Source: Thermus sp. 2.9 (GTDB lineage: Bacteria; Deinococcota; Deinococci; Deinococcales; Thermaceae). Taken from it: 64,000 nucleotides of DNA. This document shows positions 17,078 through 25,723 of the stretch, in pieces. The first letter of the stretch is position 1. The number at the start of each line of letters is the position of its first letter. Below the pieces are notes generated by a model. The model was not told the origin of the DNA. It saw only the letters and a list, made by a program, of their open reading frames with translations, and did not search any database. The position numbers and the translations under genes are program-made. The stretch spans positions 1 through 64,000 of the forward strand of contig NZ_JTJB01000035.1 in the NCBI RefSeq assembly GCF_000794385.1, read 5' to 3'.

Positions 17078-18403
17078 ATGAGGCCTTTTTTGGAGGAGGC
17101 AAGGGCGCTTCTTGCGGAGCTGGTGGCGCTGCCCACGGTGAGCGCCGAGGGCAAGGCCTTGGCCGAGGGGGCGGAAAAGGTGGCGGCGCTCTTCAGGGAC
17201 CTAGGGCTGACGGCGGAGCTAGCGGAGGGGTATGGTCCTCCGGTGGTCTACGCCGAGGGCGGGGAGGGGGGGAAGACCCTTCTTTTTTACAACCACTACG
17301 ATGTCCAGCCCCCGGACCCCTTGGAACTTTGGGAAAGCGACCCCTTTACCCTGGTGGAGCGGGACGGAGCCTGGTACGGCCGGGGCACCCATGACGACAA
17401 GGGGGAGCTGGTGGCCAGGCTTATGGCGCTCAAGCTTTTCCGGGAGAAGCACGGGTTTTTGCCCCGGGTGAAGTTCGTGGTGGAGGGGGAGGAGGAGGTG
17501 GGGAGCCCCCACCTCGAGGCCTACGTGGAAGCCCACGCCCCCCGCCTCCAGGCGGACGCCATCCTCTGGGAGGCGGGCGGGGTGGACGCGAGGGGGCGGC
17601 CCTACCTCTACGCCGGGCTGAAAGGGATCGTGGCCTTGGAGCTACGGGTGCGCACCGCCCGCTATGACCTGCACTCCTCCTACGGGGCGGTGGTGGAAAA
17701 CCCCATCTACCGCCTGAGCCGGGCCCTGGCCTCCCTGCGGGACGAGGAGGGGAGGGTCTTGATCCCCGGCTTCTACGCCAAGGTGCGCCCCCTCACGCCT
17801 TTAGAGCTGGAGGTCTTGGCGGAGATCCCCGACGAAAGCGAGGCGTTGAAAGAGGCCTTCGGCGTGCGGGACTTCCTGGGCGGGGCCAGGAACCTGGAGT
17901 TCAACCAGAGGCTGTACGCCGAGCCTTGCGTGAACATCAACGGCTTCCATTCGGGCTACGGGGGGCCTGGTTCCAAGACCGTGCTTCCGGCGGAGGCCTA
18001 CGCCAAGCTGGACTTCCGCCTGGTGCCGGACCAAGACCCCGAGGAGATACCCTCGCTCCTAAGGGGCCACCTCGAGGCCCAAGGCTTCCACGACGTGGAG
18101 GTGGTGGTCCTGGAAAAGGGGGAGCGCCCCGCCCGCTCCGACTTATCCCACCCCTTCGTGGACCTGGCGCGGAAGGCGTTGGAGGAAGCTTTTGGGGCGA
18201 AGGCGGTCCTCTACCCCAACATGGCGGGCTCCGGCCCCATGTACCCCTTCCTCCACCACCTGAAGGCCCCGGCGGTGGGCCTGGGGGTGGGTTACCCGGG
18301 GAGCCGCGTGCATAGCCCCAACGAGCACATCCGCATCCGGGACTTTGAGCGGGGCACCCTGGCCATCCTGCGCCTGATGGAGCGCTTCTTCGGTATCCTC
18401 TAA
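17078..18403 (+). CDS. M20-family metallopeptidase (dipeptidase-like)
   Basis: 441-aa dinuclear zinc peptidase of the M20/ArgE/DapE group. Metal-binding blocks are FYNHYDVQP, GRGTHDDKG (the bridging Asp) and the catalytic EGEEEVGS, with a later MAGSGPMYPF and the C-terminal HSPNEHIR histidine. The dimerisation lid is present between about residues 190 and 300. The closest functional class is a cytosolic dipeptidase, but the substrate cannot be read from the sequence. The agmatinase-like gene follows after 5 bp. Confidence 0.9.
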   Translation: MRPFLEEARALLAELVALPTVSAEGKALAEGAEKVAALFRDLGLTAELAEGYGPPVVYAEGGEGGKTLLFYNHYDVQPPDPLELWESDPFTLVERDGAWYGRGTHDDKGELVARLMALKLFREKHGFLPRVKFVVEGEEEVGSPHLEAYVEAHAPRLQADAILWEAGGVDARGRPYLYAGLKGIVALELRVRTARYDLHSSYGAVVENPIYRLSRALASLRDEEGRVLIPGFYAKVRPLTPLELEVLAEIPDESEALKEAFGVRDFLGGARNLEFNQRLYAEPCVNINGFHSGYGGPGSKTVLPAEAYAKLDFRLVPDQDPEEIPSLLRGHLEAQGFHDVEVVVLEKGERPARSDLSHPFVDLARKALEEAFGAKAVLYPNMAGSGPMYPFLHHLKAPAVGLGVGYPGSRVHSPNEHIRIRDFERGTLAILRLMERFFGIL

Positions 18404-18408
18404 AGGCT

Positions 18409-19290
18409 ATGCGCCTCGTCTTTGGCGAACAGGACACCCCTTACGAGGCGGCGCGGGTGGTGGTCCTGCCCGTGCCCTACGATCTTTCCCTTTCCTTCCT
18501 CCCCGGCGCCCGCCGGGGCCCCGAGGCCATCCTCCTGGCGAGCCGGGAACTGGAGCCCTTCCTCCTGGAGCTCGGCATCGCCCCCGAGGAAGCGGGGATC
18601 CACGCCGCCGAGCCCGTGCCCTGGGTGGCGGGAAGCGCCGAGGCGAGCCACCGCCTAATCCGGGAGGCGGCTTTGGCCCACCTGAAGGCGGGGAAGTTCC
18701 TGGTGGCCCTCGGGGGGGACCATTCGGTCACCCATCCCCTGGTCGTGGCCCACCGGGAGGCCTTGGGGGAGTTGTCCCTCCTCCACATTGACGCCCACGC
18801 CGACCTCTACCCGGAGTGGCAGGGTTCTCCTTACTCCCACGCCTCCCCCTTTTACCGCCTCCTCCAGGAGGGGTTTCCCCTGGTCCAGGTGGGGATTAGG
18901 GCCATGGACCTTGACTCCTTGCGCCTGGCAAGGGAGCGGGGCGTGGCCCTTTTCCCCGCCCACCGGCTGCACAAAGAGGGGCTTCCCCTAAAGGAGATCC
19001 TGGCCGCCTTGGGGAAGCGGGTTTACATCAGCTTTGACTTTGACGCCCTGGACCCCGCGGTGATGCCCAGCGTGGGCACCCCCTTGCCCGGGGGGCTCAC
19101 CTACCGCCAGGCGGTGGACCTCCTGGAGGCGGTCTTCGCCGAGAAGGAGGTGGTGGGCATGGACTTCGTGGAGCTTTCCCCTAACGGCCAGTTCCACGCC
19201 GAGATGACCGCGGCCCAGCTCGTCTACCACGCCATCGGCCTGAAGGCGCTCCAGGCCCGGTGGCTTTCCCCGGAAGGGGAGCACAGTTAG
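18409..19290 (+). CDS. speB: Agmatinase / N1-aminopropylagmatine ureohydrolase
   Basis: Manganese ureohydrolase of the arginase family, 293 aa. Metal ligands are in GGDHS, HIDAHADLYP and SFDFDALDP. In T. thermophilus the SpeB homologue hydrolyses N1-aminopropylagmatine to spermidine, a route used because thermophiles need long polyamines. By similarity this enzyme probably does the same, though agmatine cannot be excluded. It follows the M20 peptidase closely and is likely cotranscribed with it. Confidence 0.92.
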   Translation: MRLVFGEQDTPYEAARVVVLPVPYDLSLSFLPGARRGPEAILLASRELEPFLLELGIAPEEAGIHAAEPVPWVAGSAEASHRLIREAALAHLKAGKFLVALGGDHSVTHPLVVAHREALGELSLLHIDAHADLYPEWQGSPYSHASPFYRLLQEGFPLVQVGIRAMDLDSLRLARERGVALFPAHRLHKEGLPLKEILAALGKRVYISFDFDALDPAVMPSVGTPLPGGLTYRQAVDLLEAVFAEKEVVGMDFVELSPNGQFHAEMTAAQLVYHAIGLKALQARWLSPEGEHS

Positions 19291-19306
19291 GAAGGGCGTC
19301 TTCCCG

Positions 19307-19312
19307 TAGCCT
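19307..19312 (+). promoter_or_regulatory. -10 box of a leaderless gene (alpha/beta hydrolase)
   Basis: TAGCCT is followed by exactly 6 nt and then ATG 19319, with no ribosome site, in the 28-bp gap after speB. Confidence 0.4.
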
Positions 19313-19318
19313 TGGGGC

Positions 19319-20167
19319 ATGCGCCTCGGCCTCTTTCTCTTCCTTTTTGCCCCCGCCCTAGCCCAGGTCCTCACCCTCCCCGAGCTTCGGGCCCGGACCT
19401 ACGGGGAGGGGGGCTTCCGGGTGGAGCGGGTCTTGGAGGAGGGGGCCCGCTTCACCCGGGTGCAGTTTTCCCACCTTTCCGATGGCCTTAGGGTCCACGG
19501 CTTCGCCAACCTCCCCAAGGGCCAGGGGCCCTTCCCCGTGGTGGTGGTCCTCCACGGCTACGTGGAGCCGAGCCGCTACCGCCTCCTGGCCTACACCACC
19601 CGGTACGCCGACTGGCTTGCCCAGGAGGGCTTCTTGGTCCTCCACCCCAACTACCGGGGCCACCCCCCCTCGGAGGGGGCCCCGGCCCAGGGGCTTCGCC
19701 ACGCCTACGCCGTGGACGTCCTAAACCTTTTGGCCGAGGTGCGCCGGGGAGCCTTTCCCCAGGCGGATGCCTCCCGCATCGCCCTCTTCGGCCACTCCAT
19801 GGGGGGCGGCATCGCCCAGGTGGTGAGCCTGGTGGACCCCAAGCTTAAGGGGGTGGTCCTCTACGGAAGCATGAGCGGGGACGAAAGGCGTAACCTGGAG
19901 AGGATCCTCCAGTGGTCCGGGGGCAGGCGGGGTGGGGAGCTTTACACCCTTTCCCCCGAGGTCCTGCGCCAGGCCTCCCCTTGGACCTACCTGGCGGAAC
20001 TCTCCGTGCCCTACAGCGTTCACCATGGGCTACAGGACGCCCAGGTTCCCCCTGAGTGGTCGTGGGCGCCTTGCCGGAGGCTTAAGGCCCTGGGCAAGCC
20101 CGTGGAGTGCTTTAGCTACCCGGGGGGGCACCTCTTCCAGGGCAGACTTGACCGCTATACCGCATAG
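19319..20167 (+). CDS. Alpha/beta hydrolase (S9-like), 3' end altered by an IS
   Basis: 282-aa predicted secreted or membrane-anchored hydrolase. An N-terminal signal (LGLFLFLFAPALAQ) precedes the fold. The nucleophile elbow is GHSMGGG, the oxyanion segment VVLHGYVEP, the acid near GLQDAQVPP, and the catalytic His in YPGGHLF. An ISAs1-type element inserted just after HLFQG, so the last residues now read RLDRYTA from IS sequence. Removing the IS and one target copy restores EVDRRSGSVP and a stop at 21329. All catalytic residues lie upstream of the insertion, so the protein may still work. Confidence 0.88.
   Translation: MRLGLFLFLFAPALAQVLTLPELRARTYGEGGFRVERVLEEGARFTRVQFSHLSDGLRVHGFANLPKGQGPFPVVVVLHGYVEPSRYRLLAYTTRYADWLAQEGFLVLHPNYRGHPPSEGAPAQGLRHAYAVDVLNLLAEVRRGAFPQADASRIALFGHSMGGGIAQVVSLVDPKLKGVVLYGSMSGDERRNLERILQWSGGRRGGELYTLSPEVLRQASPWTYLAELSVPYSVHHGLQDAQVPPEWSWAPCRRLKALGKPVECFSYPGGHLFQGRLDRYTA
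20134..20142. repeat. Left 9-bp target-site duplication of the ISAs1-type element
   Basis: CTTCCAGGG directly precedes the IS left end. The same nine bases follow the right end at 21287-21295. Confidence 0.9.
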
Positions 20168-21286
20168 AGCCCCAGGAAGCGCAGGGCGGAGAGGGGGTTG
20201 AAGGAGAAGGCCTCCAAGGCCGCCTTCTTCTCCCTGACCCCTTGGCGGTGAAGCATGGAGACCAGAAAGGCCCGGAGGGCCGCCAAGACCTGTGCCCCCA
20301 CCCCCCGCACCTGGCAGGCATCCTCGTGGAGGAGAACGTCCCGTACCCAAAAGGACCGGTTCTCTACCTCCCACCGGTAAAGGAGAAGCTCCCCAAGCCG
20401 CCTCGCCTCCGCCACCTCCGGCCCCAAGCTGGTGAGGGCGTAGCTCACCGTCCGCCGCACCTCCCCCGTCCCCTTGTGCCTCACCTCCCGCTCCATCCGC
20501 ACCACCTGCCTGGCCCCAGGGAAGGCCCGCACCTCTTCCGGCAGGTAGGGGGAAGCCCAAACCCGGTAGGTCCACACCTCCCCATCCCGCACCAGATTCC
20601 ACACCGCCTCGGTCTCGCCAGGAAGCCGCCTCTCCTCCATGCCCTTGAACACCTCCAAGGCCCACTCCAAAAGTTCCCCCTGGTTAGCCTTCAGGACAAA
20701 GAGGTACGCCCCCCTTTTTGCACCACCTTCCCCGCTAACTCCGGGTACAGGTACCCCGCGTCCCCCACCACCACCTTCCCCTTGAGCCCCTCCGCCCCCA
20801 GGCGGTCCAGGAGCTCCAAAAGGGCTTGGTCCTCCCTCCCCTCCGCCCGGGCCTGGGCCAGGGTGGTATGGAGGTGCAGGGCCAGGACCTCCACCAGCTT
20901 CACCTGGGCGCTTTTCCCCTTGCCGCTTCCCCGCAGGTGCTTCCCGTCTACCACCAGGACTTCCCCAAGGTCGGCTTCGGGGAAGACCTGGAGGAGGGCC
21001 GCTTGGAGCTTTTCAGGATCCAGGCGGTGAAGGAGAAGGGTGATGGCGGTGTGGCCTGGGGCCTTGCGCAGGCCCAGGTGGGGCAAGAGGTGGGGGTTGG
21101 CGCGGGCGAAGCGTTCCACGCCCCTCAGGGAGTCCACGCGGGAAAGAAAAGCCACCAGGATGAGGGCCAGGAGGCCCCAAAGGGGGTACTGCCGGTTGCG
21201 GGCCCGGGGGTCGGGGATCTGGGACAGGGCTTCGCGCAGGGTCATGCCCCCTCTTTACTCCAGGAGCCGCATATAGGTCAAGTCTG
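20143..21286 (-). mobile_element. ISAs1-family insertion sequence, 1144 bp
   Basis: Terminal inverted repeats begin CAGACTTGACC at both ends (20143-20153 and complement of 21276-21286), with imperfect extension through TATA and GCGG blocks. A 9-bp target duplication CTTCCAGGG flanks it. It carries one transposase gene on the minus strand. The clean duplication indicates simple, fairly recent transposition into the 3' end of the hydrolase gene. Confidence 0.93.
20155..21245 (-). pseudogene. ISAs1-family transposase, split by a -1 shift
   Basis: DDE transposase. The N-terminal half (20691-21245) has IPDPRARNRQYPLWGLL, VVDGKHLRGS and VVGDAGYLYPE. The C-terminal half (20155-20670) has the RWEVENRSFWVRDV block with the catalytic Glu, typical of ISAs1. 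The frames meet at A5G6 (complement of 20709-20719); seven G would give a continuous KGGAYLFVLKANQG. This is a base deletion, a miscalled run, or a slippage site used to make full-length enzyme. Confidence 0.88.
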
Positions 21287-21295
21287 CTTCCAGGG
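21287..21295. repeat. Right 9-bp target-site duplication of the ISAs1-type element
   Basis: Second copy of CTTCCAGGG, immediately after the IS right end. The displaced last codons of the interrupted hydrolase follow it. Confidence 0.9.
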
Positions 21296-21367
21296 AGAGG
21301 TGGACCGCCGCTCCGGGAGCGTGCCTTAGCCTTCTTAAGGCGGGTCCTGCGCTAGGCTTTTAGGGGT

Positions 21368-21532
21368 ATGGCCGCCTTCTTCGCCGCTTGGGACAAGCTC
21401 CTTTTCGCCGTCGGGTTTGGCCTTTTGGTGCTGGCCGCCTTGGCCCGGGTCTTGGGGGTGCGGGGTAGCGGGGCCTTCCTCCTCCTGGGCCTTTTCGCCT
21501 GGCTCCTCGGCCTACTCCTTCGGCTAGAATAG
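21368..21532 (+). CDS. Small two-span membrane protein
   Basis: 54 aa starting at ATG 21368 (MAAFFAAWDK), with two hydrophobic stretches joined by a short RVLGVRGSG turn and ending LLLRLE. A -10-like TAGGCT sits at 21353-21358, 9 nt upstream of the start. It ends 6 bp before the next gene. Coding character is supported by the absence of stops and by codon use like its neighbours. I know no function. Confidence 0.55.
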   Translation: MAAFFAAWDKLLFAVGFGLLVLAALARVLGVRGSGAFLLLGLFAWLLGLLLRLE

Positions 21533-21538
21533 CTTCCC

Positions 21539-22441
21539 GTGGCCAAGCGCGTGGTATCCGTTTCCCTGGGGTCAAGCCGCCGCGACTCCGTGGCGGAGGT
21601 GGAGCTTATCGGGGAGAAGGTGGTCTTGGAGCGGCGGGGGACCGACGGGGACCTAAAGAAGGCGGTGGCCCTCATCCGGGAGTTGGACGGCCAGGTGGAC
21701 GCCATCGGCCTTGGGGGGATTGACCTCTATTTGGTGGCCGGGGGCCGGCGCTACGTCATTAAGGACGCCAAGCGCCTCAAGGAGGCGGCGCGGAAGACCC
21801 CGGTGGTGGACGGCTCTGGGCTCAAGCACACCCTGGAGCGGCGGGCGGTGGGGGAGCTCGCCCCCCTCATAGACTGGAAGAACACCAAGGTGCTTCTCCC
21901 TTCCGCCGTGGACCGCTTCGGGTTGGCGGAGGCCCTTTGGGAGGCGGGGGCCAAGGTCCTCTACGGCGACTTCATCTTCGCCTTGGGCCTGCCCATCCCC
22001 CTCTATAGCCTTTCCTTTTTGCAGAAGCTCGCTTACCTCCTCCTTCCCCTCCTCACCCAGCTTCCCTTTCACCTCCTTTACCCCACGGGGGAGAAGCAGG
22101 AAGGCGGCAGGGTGGACTGGCGGAGCCGTTACTACCGTTGGGCCGATTTGGTGGCCGGGGACTGGCATTACATCCGCCGCTATATGCCTGAGGACATGCG
22201 GGGGAAGACGGTGCTCACCAACACCACCACCCTCGAGGACGTGGCCTTCCTAAGGGCGCGGGGCGTGAGGCGCCTCATCACCACCACCCCCCGCCTGAAC
22301 GGCCGGAGCTTTGGCACCAACGTCATGGAGGCCCTCTTGGTGGCCTTGGCGGGGCGGGAGCTCACCGAGGCGGATTACCTTCGGTATATTGACCTCTTAG
22401 GGCTTAAGCCCCAGGTCTTGGACCTGCAGGAGGAAGCATGA
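21539..22441 (+). CDS. Conserved protein annotated in relatives as quinate/shikimate 5-dehydrogenase-like
   Basis: 300 aa starting at GTG 21539, 8 nt after a TAGAAT box and without a ribosome site. It has a Rossmann-like N-terminus (VVSVSLGSSRRDSVAEVEL), GGIDLYLVAGGRRYVIKDA, a hydrophobic middle segment around PLYSLSFLQKLAYLLLP, and NTTTLEDVAFLRARGVRRLI near the C-terminus. Thermus/Deinococcus homologues are, as I recall, called quinate 5-dehydrogenase, but I see no classical shikimate dehydrogenase substrate motif, so that name is doubtful. It overlaps efp by ATGA, which implies coupling with translation-factor synthesis. Confidence 0.7.
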   Translation: MAKRVVSVSLGSSRRDSVAEVELIGEKVVLERRGTDGDLKKAVALIRELDGQVDAIGLGGIDLYLVAGGRRYVIKDAKRLKEAARKTPVVDGSGLKHTLERRAVGELAPLIDWKNTKVLLPSAVDRFGLAEALWEAGAKVLYGDFIFALGLPIPLYSLSFLQKLAYLLLPLLTQLPFHLLYPTGEKQEGGRVDWRSRYYRWADLVAGDWHYIRRYMPEDMRGKTVLTNTTTLEDVAFLRARGVRRLITTTPRLNGRSFGTNVMEALLVALAGRELTEADYLRYIDLLGLKPQVLDLQEEA

Positions 22442-22992
22442 TCAGCGTGACCGACCTACGACCCGGAACCAAGGTGAAGATGGAGGGCGGCCTCTTTGAG
22501 TGCGTGGAATACCAGCACCAGAAGATCGGCCGCGGGGGGGCCAAGGTGGTGGCCAGGTTCAAGAACTTGGAAACCGGGGCCACCATTGAGCGCACCTTCA
22601 ACTCGGGGGAGAAGTTGGAGGACATCTACGTGGAAACCCGCGAGCTCCAGTACCTCTACCCCGAAGGAGACGAGCTCGTCTTCATGGACCTGGAAACCTA
22701 CGAGCAGTTCCACGTGCCCAAAGACCGGGTGGAGGCGGCCCGCTTCCTCAAGGAGGGGATGACCGTGCTGGGGGACATGTACGAGGGCCGCCCCCTCAAA
22801 ATCACCCCACCCACGGTGGTGGAGCTCAAGGTGGTGGACACGCCCCCCGGGGTGCGGGGGGATACGGTTTCCGGGGGCTCCAAGCCCGCCACCCTGGAAA
22901 CCGGGGCGGTGGTGCAGGTCCCCCTGTTTGTGGAGCCGGGGGAGGTTATCAAGGTGGACACCCGCACCGGCCAGTACGTGGGCCGGGCTTGA
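22438..22992 (+). CDS. efp: Elongation factor P
   Basis: 184-aa factor that rescues ribosomes stalled on polyproline. The three beta-barrel domains are evident; the tip residue is Arg32 in QKIGRGGAKV. The conserved C-terminal block is PPGVRGDTVSGGSKPATLETG. The length equals the T. thermophilus protein. Its ATG overlaps the upstream stop (ATGA). A GC-rich terminator follows. Confidence 0.97.
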   Translation: MISVTDLRPGTKVKMEGGLFECVEYQHQKIGRGGAKVVARFKNLETGATIERTFNSGEKLEDIYVETRELQYLYPEGDELVFMDLETYEQFHVPKDRVEAARFLKEGMTVLGDMYEGRPLKITPPTVVELKVVDTPPGVRGDTVSGGSKPATLETGAVVQVPLFVEPGEVIKVDTRTGQYVGRA

Positions 22993-23004
22993 GGGAGGGG
23001 AAGG

Positions 23005-23028
23005 GGGGCCCGGGGACACCCGGGCCCC
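23005..23028 (+). terminator. Terminator after efp
   Basis: GGGGCCCGGG (23005-23014) and CCCGGGCCCC (23019-23028) form a perfect 10-bp stem with a 4-nt loop, followed by TCCACGTTTT. It lies 12 bp after the efp stop. Confidence 0.7.
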
Positions 23029-23104
23029 TCCACGTTTTGACCTGGTCTAAGCAGGCGTGGCCCTTGCCGACCATAAGGTAAGCTTTATGCCACGAGGTGC
23101 CCCT

Positions 23105-23598
23105 ATGACGCCCAAGGAGCTCAAGCAGATCCTGCAGGCTTTGGTGGAGCACGGGGTGAGCGAGCTCACCCTGGAAACCCCCGACTACAAGCTCACCGTG
23201 CGGCGTGGGGGGGAGGTGCAGGTGGTGGCGGTGCCTGCCCCAGCCCCGGCCCAGGCCCTGGCCCCCCTACCCCAGGCCGAGGTTCCCCACCCCCCCGCCC
23301 CCGCCTCCACCCCGGCGGAGGCCCCCAAGGCGCCTCCCAAGGAGGACGAGTGCGCCGGGTGCGTGGAGATCCGCGCCCCCATCGTGGGCACCTTCTACCG
23401 GGCCCCGGCCCCCGATGCCCCCCCTACGTGAAGGAGGGGGACCGGGTGGAGAAGGGCCAGGTCCTCTGCATCATTGAGGCCATGAAGCTCATGAACGAGA
23501 TTGAGTCGGAGGTTTCCGGGATCGTGAAGAAGATCCTGGTGCAAAACGGGGAGCCCGTGGAGTACGGCCAGCCCCTCTTCCTCATCCAGCCGGTATGA
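23105..23598 (+). pseudogene. accB: Acetyl-CoA carboxylase biotin carboxyl carrier protein, apparent frameshift
   Basis: BCCP carries biotin between the carboxylase and transferase of acetyl-CoA carboxylase. ATG 23105 follows GAGGTG. The N-terminal domain ([20 protein letters not shown]) is followed by a long Pro/Ala linker, then the biotinyl domain with lysine in [15 protein letters not shown]-run at 23418-23424 has seven bases; eight are needed to join [14 protein letters not shown]. Because the gene is expected to be essential, the missing C is most likely a sequence error. The stop overlaps accC by ATGA. Confidence 0.92.
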
Positions 23599-24932
23599 AA
23601 AAGGTCCTCATCGCCAACCGGGGCGAGATCGCCTTACGGATCATCCGGGCCGCCAAGGAGCTCGGCATTAAAACGGTGGTGGCCCATTCCACCGCGGACG
23701 AGAAGAGCCTGCCCGTCCTCCTGGCGGACGAGGCCATCTGCATCGGCCCACCCCCCTCGGGCCAGAGCTACCTGAACATCCCCAACCTCCTCTCCGCCGC
23801 CATCGTCACCGGGGCGGATGCCATCCACCCGGGCTACGGCTTTCTTGCGGAAAACGCCACCTTTGCCGAGATGTGCCGGGAGCATGGCATCACTTTCATC
23901 GGCCCCACCCCGGAGAACATGCGGGCCCTGGGGGACAAGGCCACGGCCCGCAAGGTGGCCCGGGAGGCAGGGGTGCCCACGGTGCCCGGCACCGACGAGG
24001 TGGGGAGCGTGGAGGAGGCCAAGCGGGCGGCGTTGGAGATCGGCTACCCCGTGATCCTGAAAGCCTCCGCCGGGGGGGGCGGCCGGGGCATGCGGGTGGT
24101 GCACACGGAGGAGGAGCTGGAGCGGGCGGTGCAGCAGGCCCAGGAGGAGGCCCGGGCCGCCTTCGGCAACCCCGCCGTCTACCTGGAGAAGTACATTGAG
24201 GAGCCCAAGCACATAGAGATCCAGGTCCTGGGGGACGGGGAGCGGGTGGTCCACCTCTGGGAGCGGGACTGCTCCATCCAGCGCCGCCACCAGAAGCTTT
24301 TGGAGGAGGCCCCGAGTATCCTTCCCTACGAGACCCGCAAGGCCATCGCCGAGGCGGCGGTGCGCCTGGCGGCCCACGTGGGCTACGTGTCCGCGGGCAC
24401 TCTGGAGTTCTTGGTGGACAAAGAGGGGAACTTCTACTTCATTGAGATGAATACCCGCATCCAGGTGGAGCACCCCGTGACCGAGATGATCACGGGGATA
24501 GACCTGGTCCAAGCCCAGTTCCGTATCGCCCAGGGGGAGAAGCTTTGGCTGAAGCAGGAGGAGATAGGGGTCCGGGGCCACGCCATAGAGGTGCGGGTGA
24601 ACGCCGAGGACCCGGAGAAGGGCTTCAGGCCCTCCATCGGCAAGGTGGAAACCCTTCTTTTCCCCGGGGGGCCCGGCGTCCGGGTGGACAGCCACCTCTA
24701 CGCCGGCTACCAGATCCCGCCCCATTACGACAGCCTCATCGCCAAGATCATCGCCTGGGCCCCCACCCGGGAGGAGGCCATCCGCCGCATGGAGCGGGCC
24801 CTTTCCGAGACGGTGATTGAGGGCCCGGGGCTCAAGACCACCATCCCCTTCCACCAGAAGGTGATGCAAAACGCTTTCTTCCGCCGCGGGGCGGTCTACA
24901 CCAACTTCGTGGCCCGGCGGATGGAGATGTAG
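23595..24932 (+). CDS. accC: Acetyl-CoA carboxylase biotin carboxylase subunit
   Basis: 445-aa ATP-grasp enzyme that carboxylates biotin on AccB using bicarbonate. Features are the N-terminal [23 protein letters not shown], the Gly-rich ATP loop [10 protein letters not shown], and the catalytic block [14 protein letters not shown]. Length is normal. It is translationally coupled to accB. The transferase genes accA/accD are not in this window. Confidence 0.97.
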   Translation: MKKVLIANRGEIALRIIRAAKELGIKTVVAHSTADEKSLPVLLADEAICIGPPPSGQSYLNIPNLLSAAIVTGADAIHPGYGFLAENATFAEMCREHGITFIGPTPENMRALGDKATARKVAREAGVPTVPGTDEVGSVEEAKRAALEIGYPVILKASAGGGGRGMRVVHTEEELERAVQQAQEEARAAFGNPAVYLEKYIEEPKHIEIQVLGDGERVVHLWERDCSIQRRHQKLLEEAPSILPYETRKAIAEAAVRLAAHVGYVSAGTLEFLVDKEGNFYFIEMNTRIQVEHPVTEMITGIDLVQAQFRIAQGEKLWLKQEEIGVRGHAIEVRVNAEDPEKGFRPSIGKVETLLFPGGPGVRVDSHLYAGYQIPPHYDSLIAKIIAWAPTREEAIRRMERALSETVIEGPGLKTTIPFHQKVMQNAFFRRGAVYTNFVARRMEM

Positions 24933-24944
24933 ACTGGGCGTGTG

Positions 24945-25274
24945 ATGGTGGATTACGAGATCAGCGACCATGCCCTCGAGGCCCTGGTCCTCCACGCCTT
25001 GGAAGGCCTGGAGGGGGTGCGGCCCTGGGAAGCCGCCCCCCGCTCCTTGGGGGAGGTCTTCCGCCGCGTCAAGCCGGTGAAGGTGGAAAGGACCCCGGAG
25101 GGGCTCGTGGTGGACCTGGTCCTTTCCGTGGACTACGGCCTGGCCATCCCGGAGCTGGCCCAGTCCGTGCAAAAGGCGGTGGCCGAGGCCCTATTCCTGG
25201 CCACCGGGGAGGCGGTGAAGGCGGTGAACCTCACCGTGGCCCAGGTGGAGTACCGCAAGGAGGTCCATGCTTAG
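24945..25274 (+). CDS. Asp23/Gls24-family protein
   Basis: About 109 aa. It starts at ATG 24945 or the adjacent GTG 24942, with no clear ribosome site. The Asp23 pattern is present: ISDHALEALVLHALEGLEGV, then VDLVLSVDYGLAIPELAQSVQKAVAEAL, and VNLTVAQVEY at the end. Family members are linked to envelope stress or to fatty-acid enzyme clusters. Gene order accC-asp23-nusB, with an 8-bp overlap into nusB, is common in Gram-positives and Thermus. No catalytic function is expected. Confidence 0.8.
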   Translation: MVDYEISDHALEALVLHALEGLEGVRPWEAAPRSLGEVFRRVKPVKVERTPEGLVVDLVLSVDYGLAIPELAQSVQKAVAEALFLATGEAVKAVNLTVAQVEYRKEVHA

Positions 25275-25722
25275 GCGGGCGCGGGAGCTGGCCATGCGCG
25301 CCCTCTTCGCCCACACCCAAGGGGGCGTGGACCTGGAGGAGGCCTTCCGCCACGCCCTGGAGGAGATGGGCGGGGAGGACGACCCGTACGGGGACGCCCT
25401 GGACGAGGAGGGGATCGCCTTCGCCAGGCGGCTCCTGGAGGGATACAAGGCCCACCAAGAGGAGGTGGACCGGGTGCTTGGGGAAACGGTGGAGGGTTGG
25501 GACTTCGCCCAGATGTCCAAGACCGACCTCACCGTACTCCGCCTGGCCACCTACGAGATGCTCCACGAGCCCACCCCCTTTGCCCCCCTCATTGAGGTGG
25601 CGGTGAAGATCGCCAACCGCTACGGTGGGGAGCACTCCGGGGCCTTCGTCAATGGGGTGCTGGGCCGCCTTTACCGGCGGATCCAGGAGGGGGAGCTTAA
25701 GGCCGTGGCCAAGGAGGCTTAG
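25267..25722 (+). CDS. nusB: Transcription antitermination factor NusB
   Basis: 151-aa all-helical factor that binds boxA RNA with S10 for rRNA antitermination. Visible motifs are the Arg-rich N-terminus RRARELAMRALFAHTQGG, FAQMSKTDLTVLRLATYEML, and IEVAVKIANRYGGEHSGAFVNGVLGRL. The frame overlaps the Asp23-like gene by 8 bp, and folD starts right after it. Confidence 0.95.
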   Translation: MLRRARELAMRALFAHTQGGVDLEEAFRHALEEMGGEDDPYGDALDEEGIAFARRLLEGYKAHQEEVDRVLGETVEGWDFAQMSKTDLTVLRLATYEMLHEPTPFAPLIEVAVKIANRYGGEHSGAFVNGVLGRLYRRIQEGELKAVAKEA

Positions 25723-25723
25723 G

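Noticed and set aside
23634-25172. 512-aa antisense frame across accC and the Asp23-like gene
   Set aside because: Shadow frame with no domain, crossing a gene boundary.
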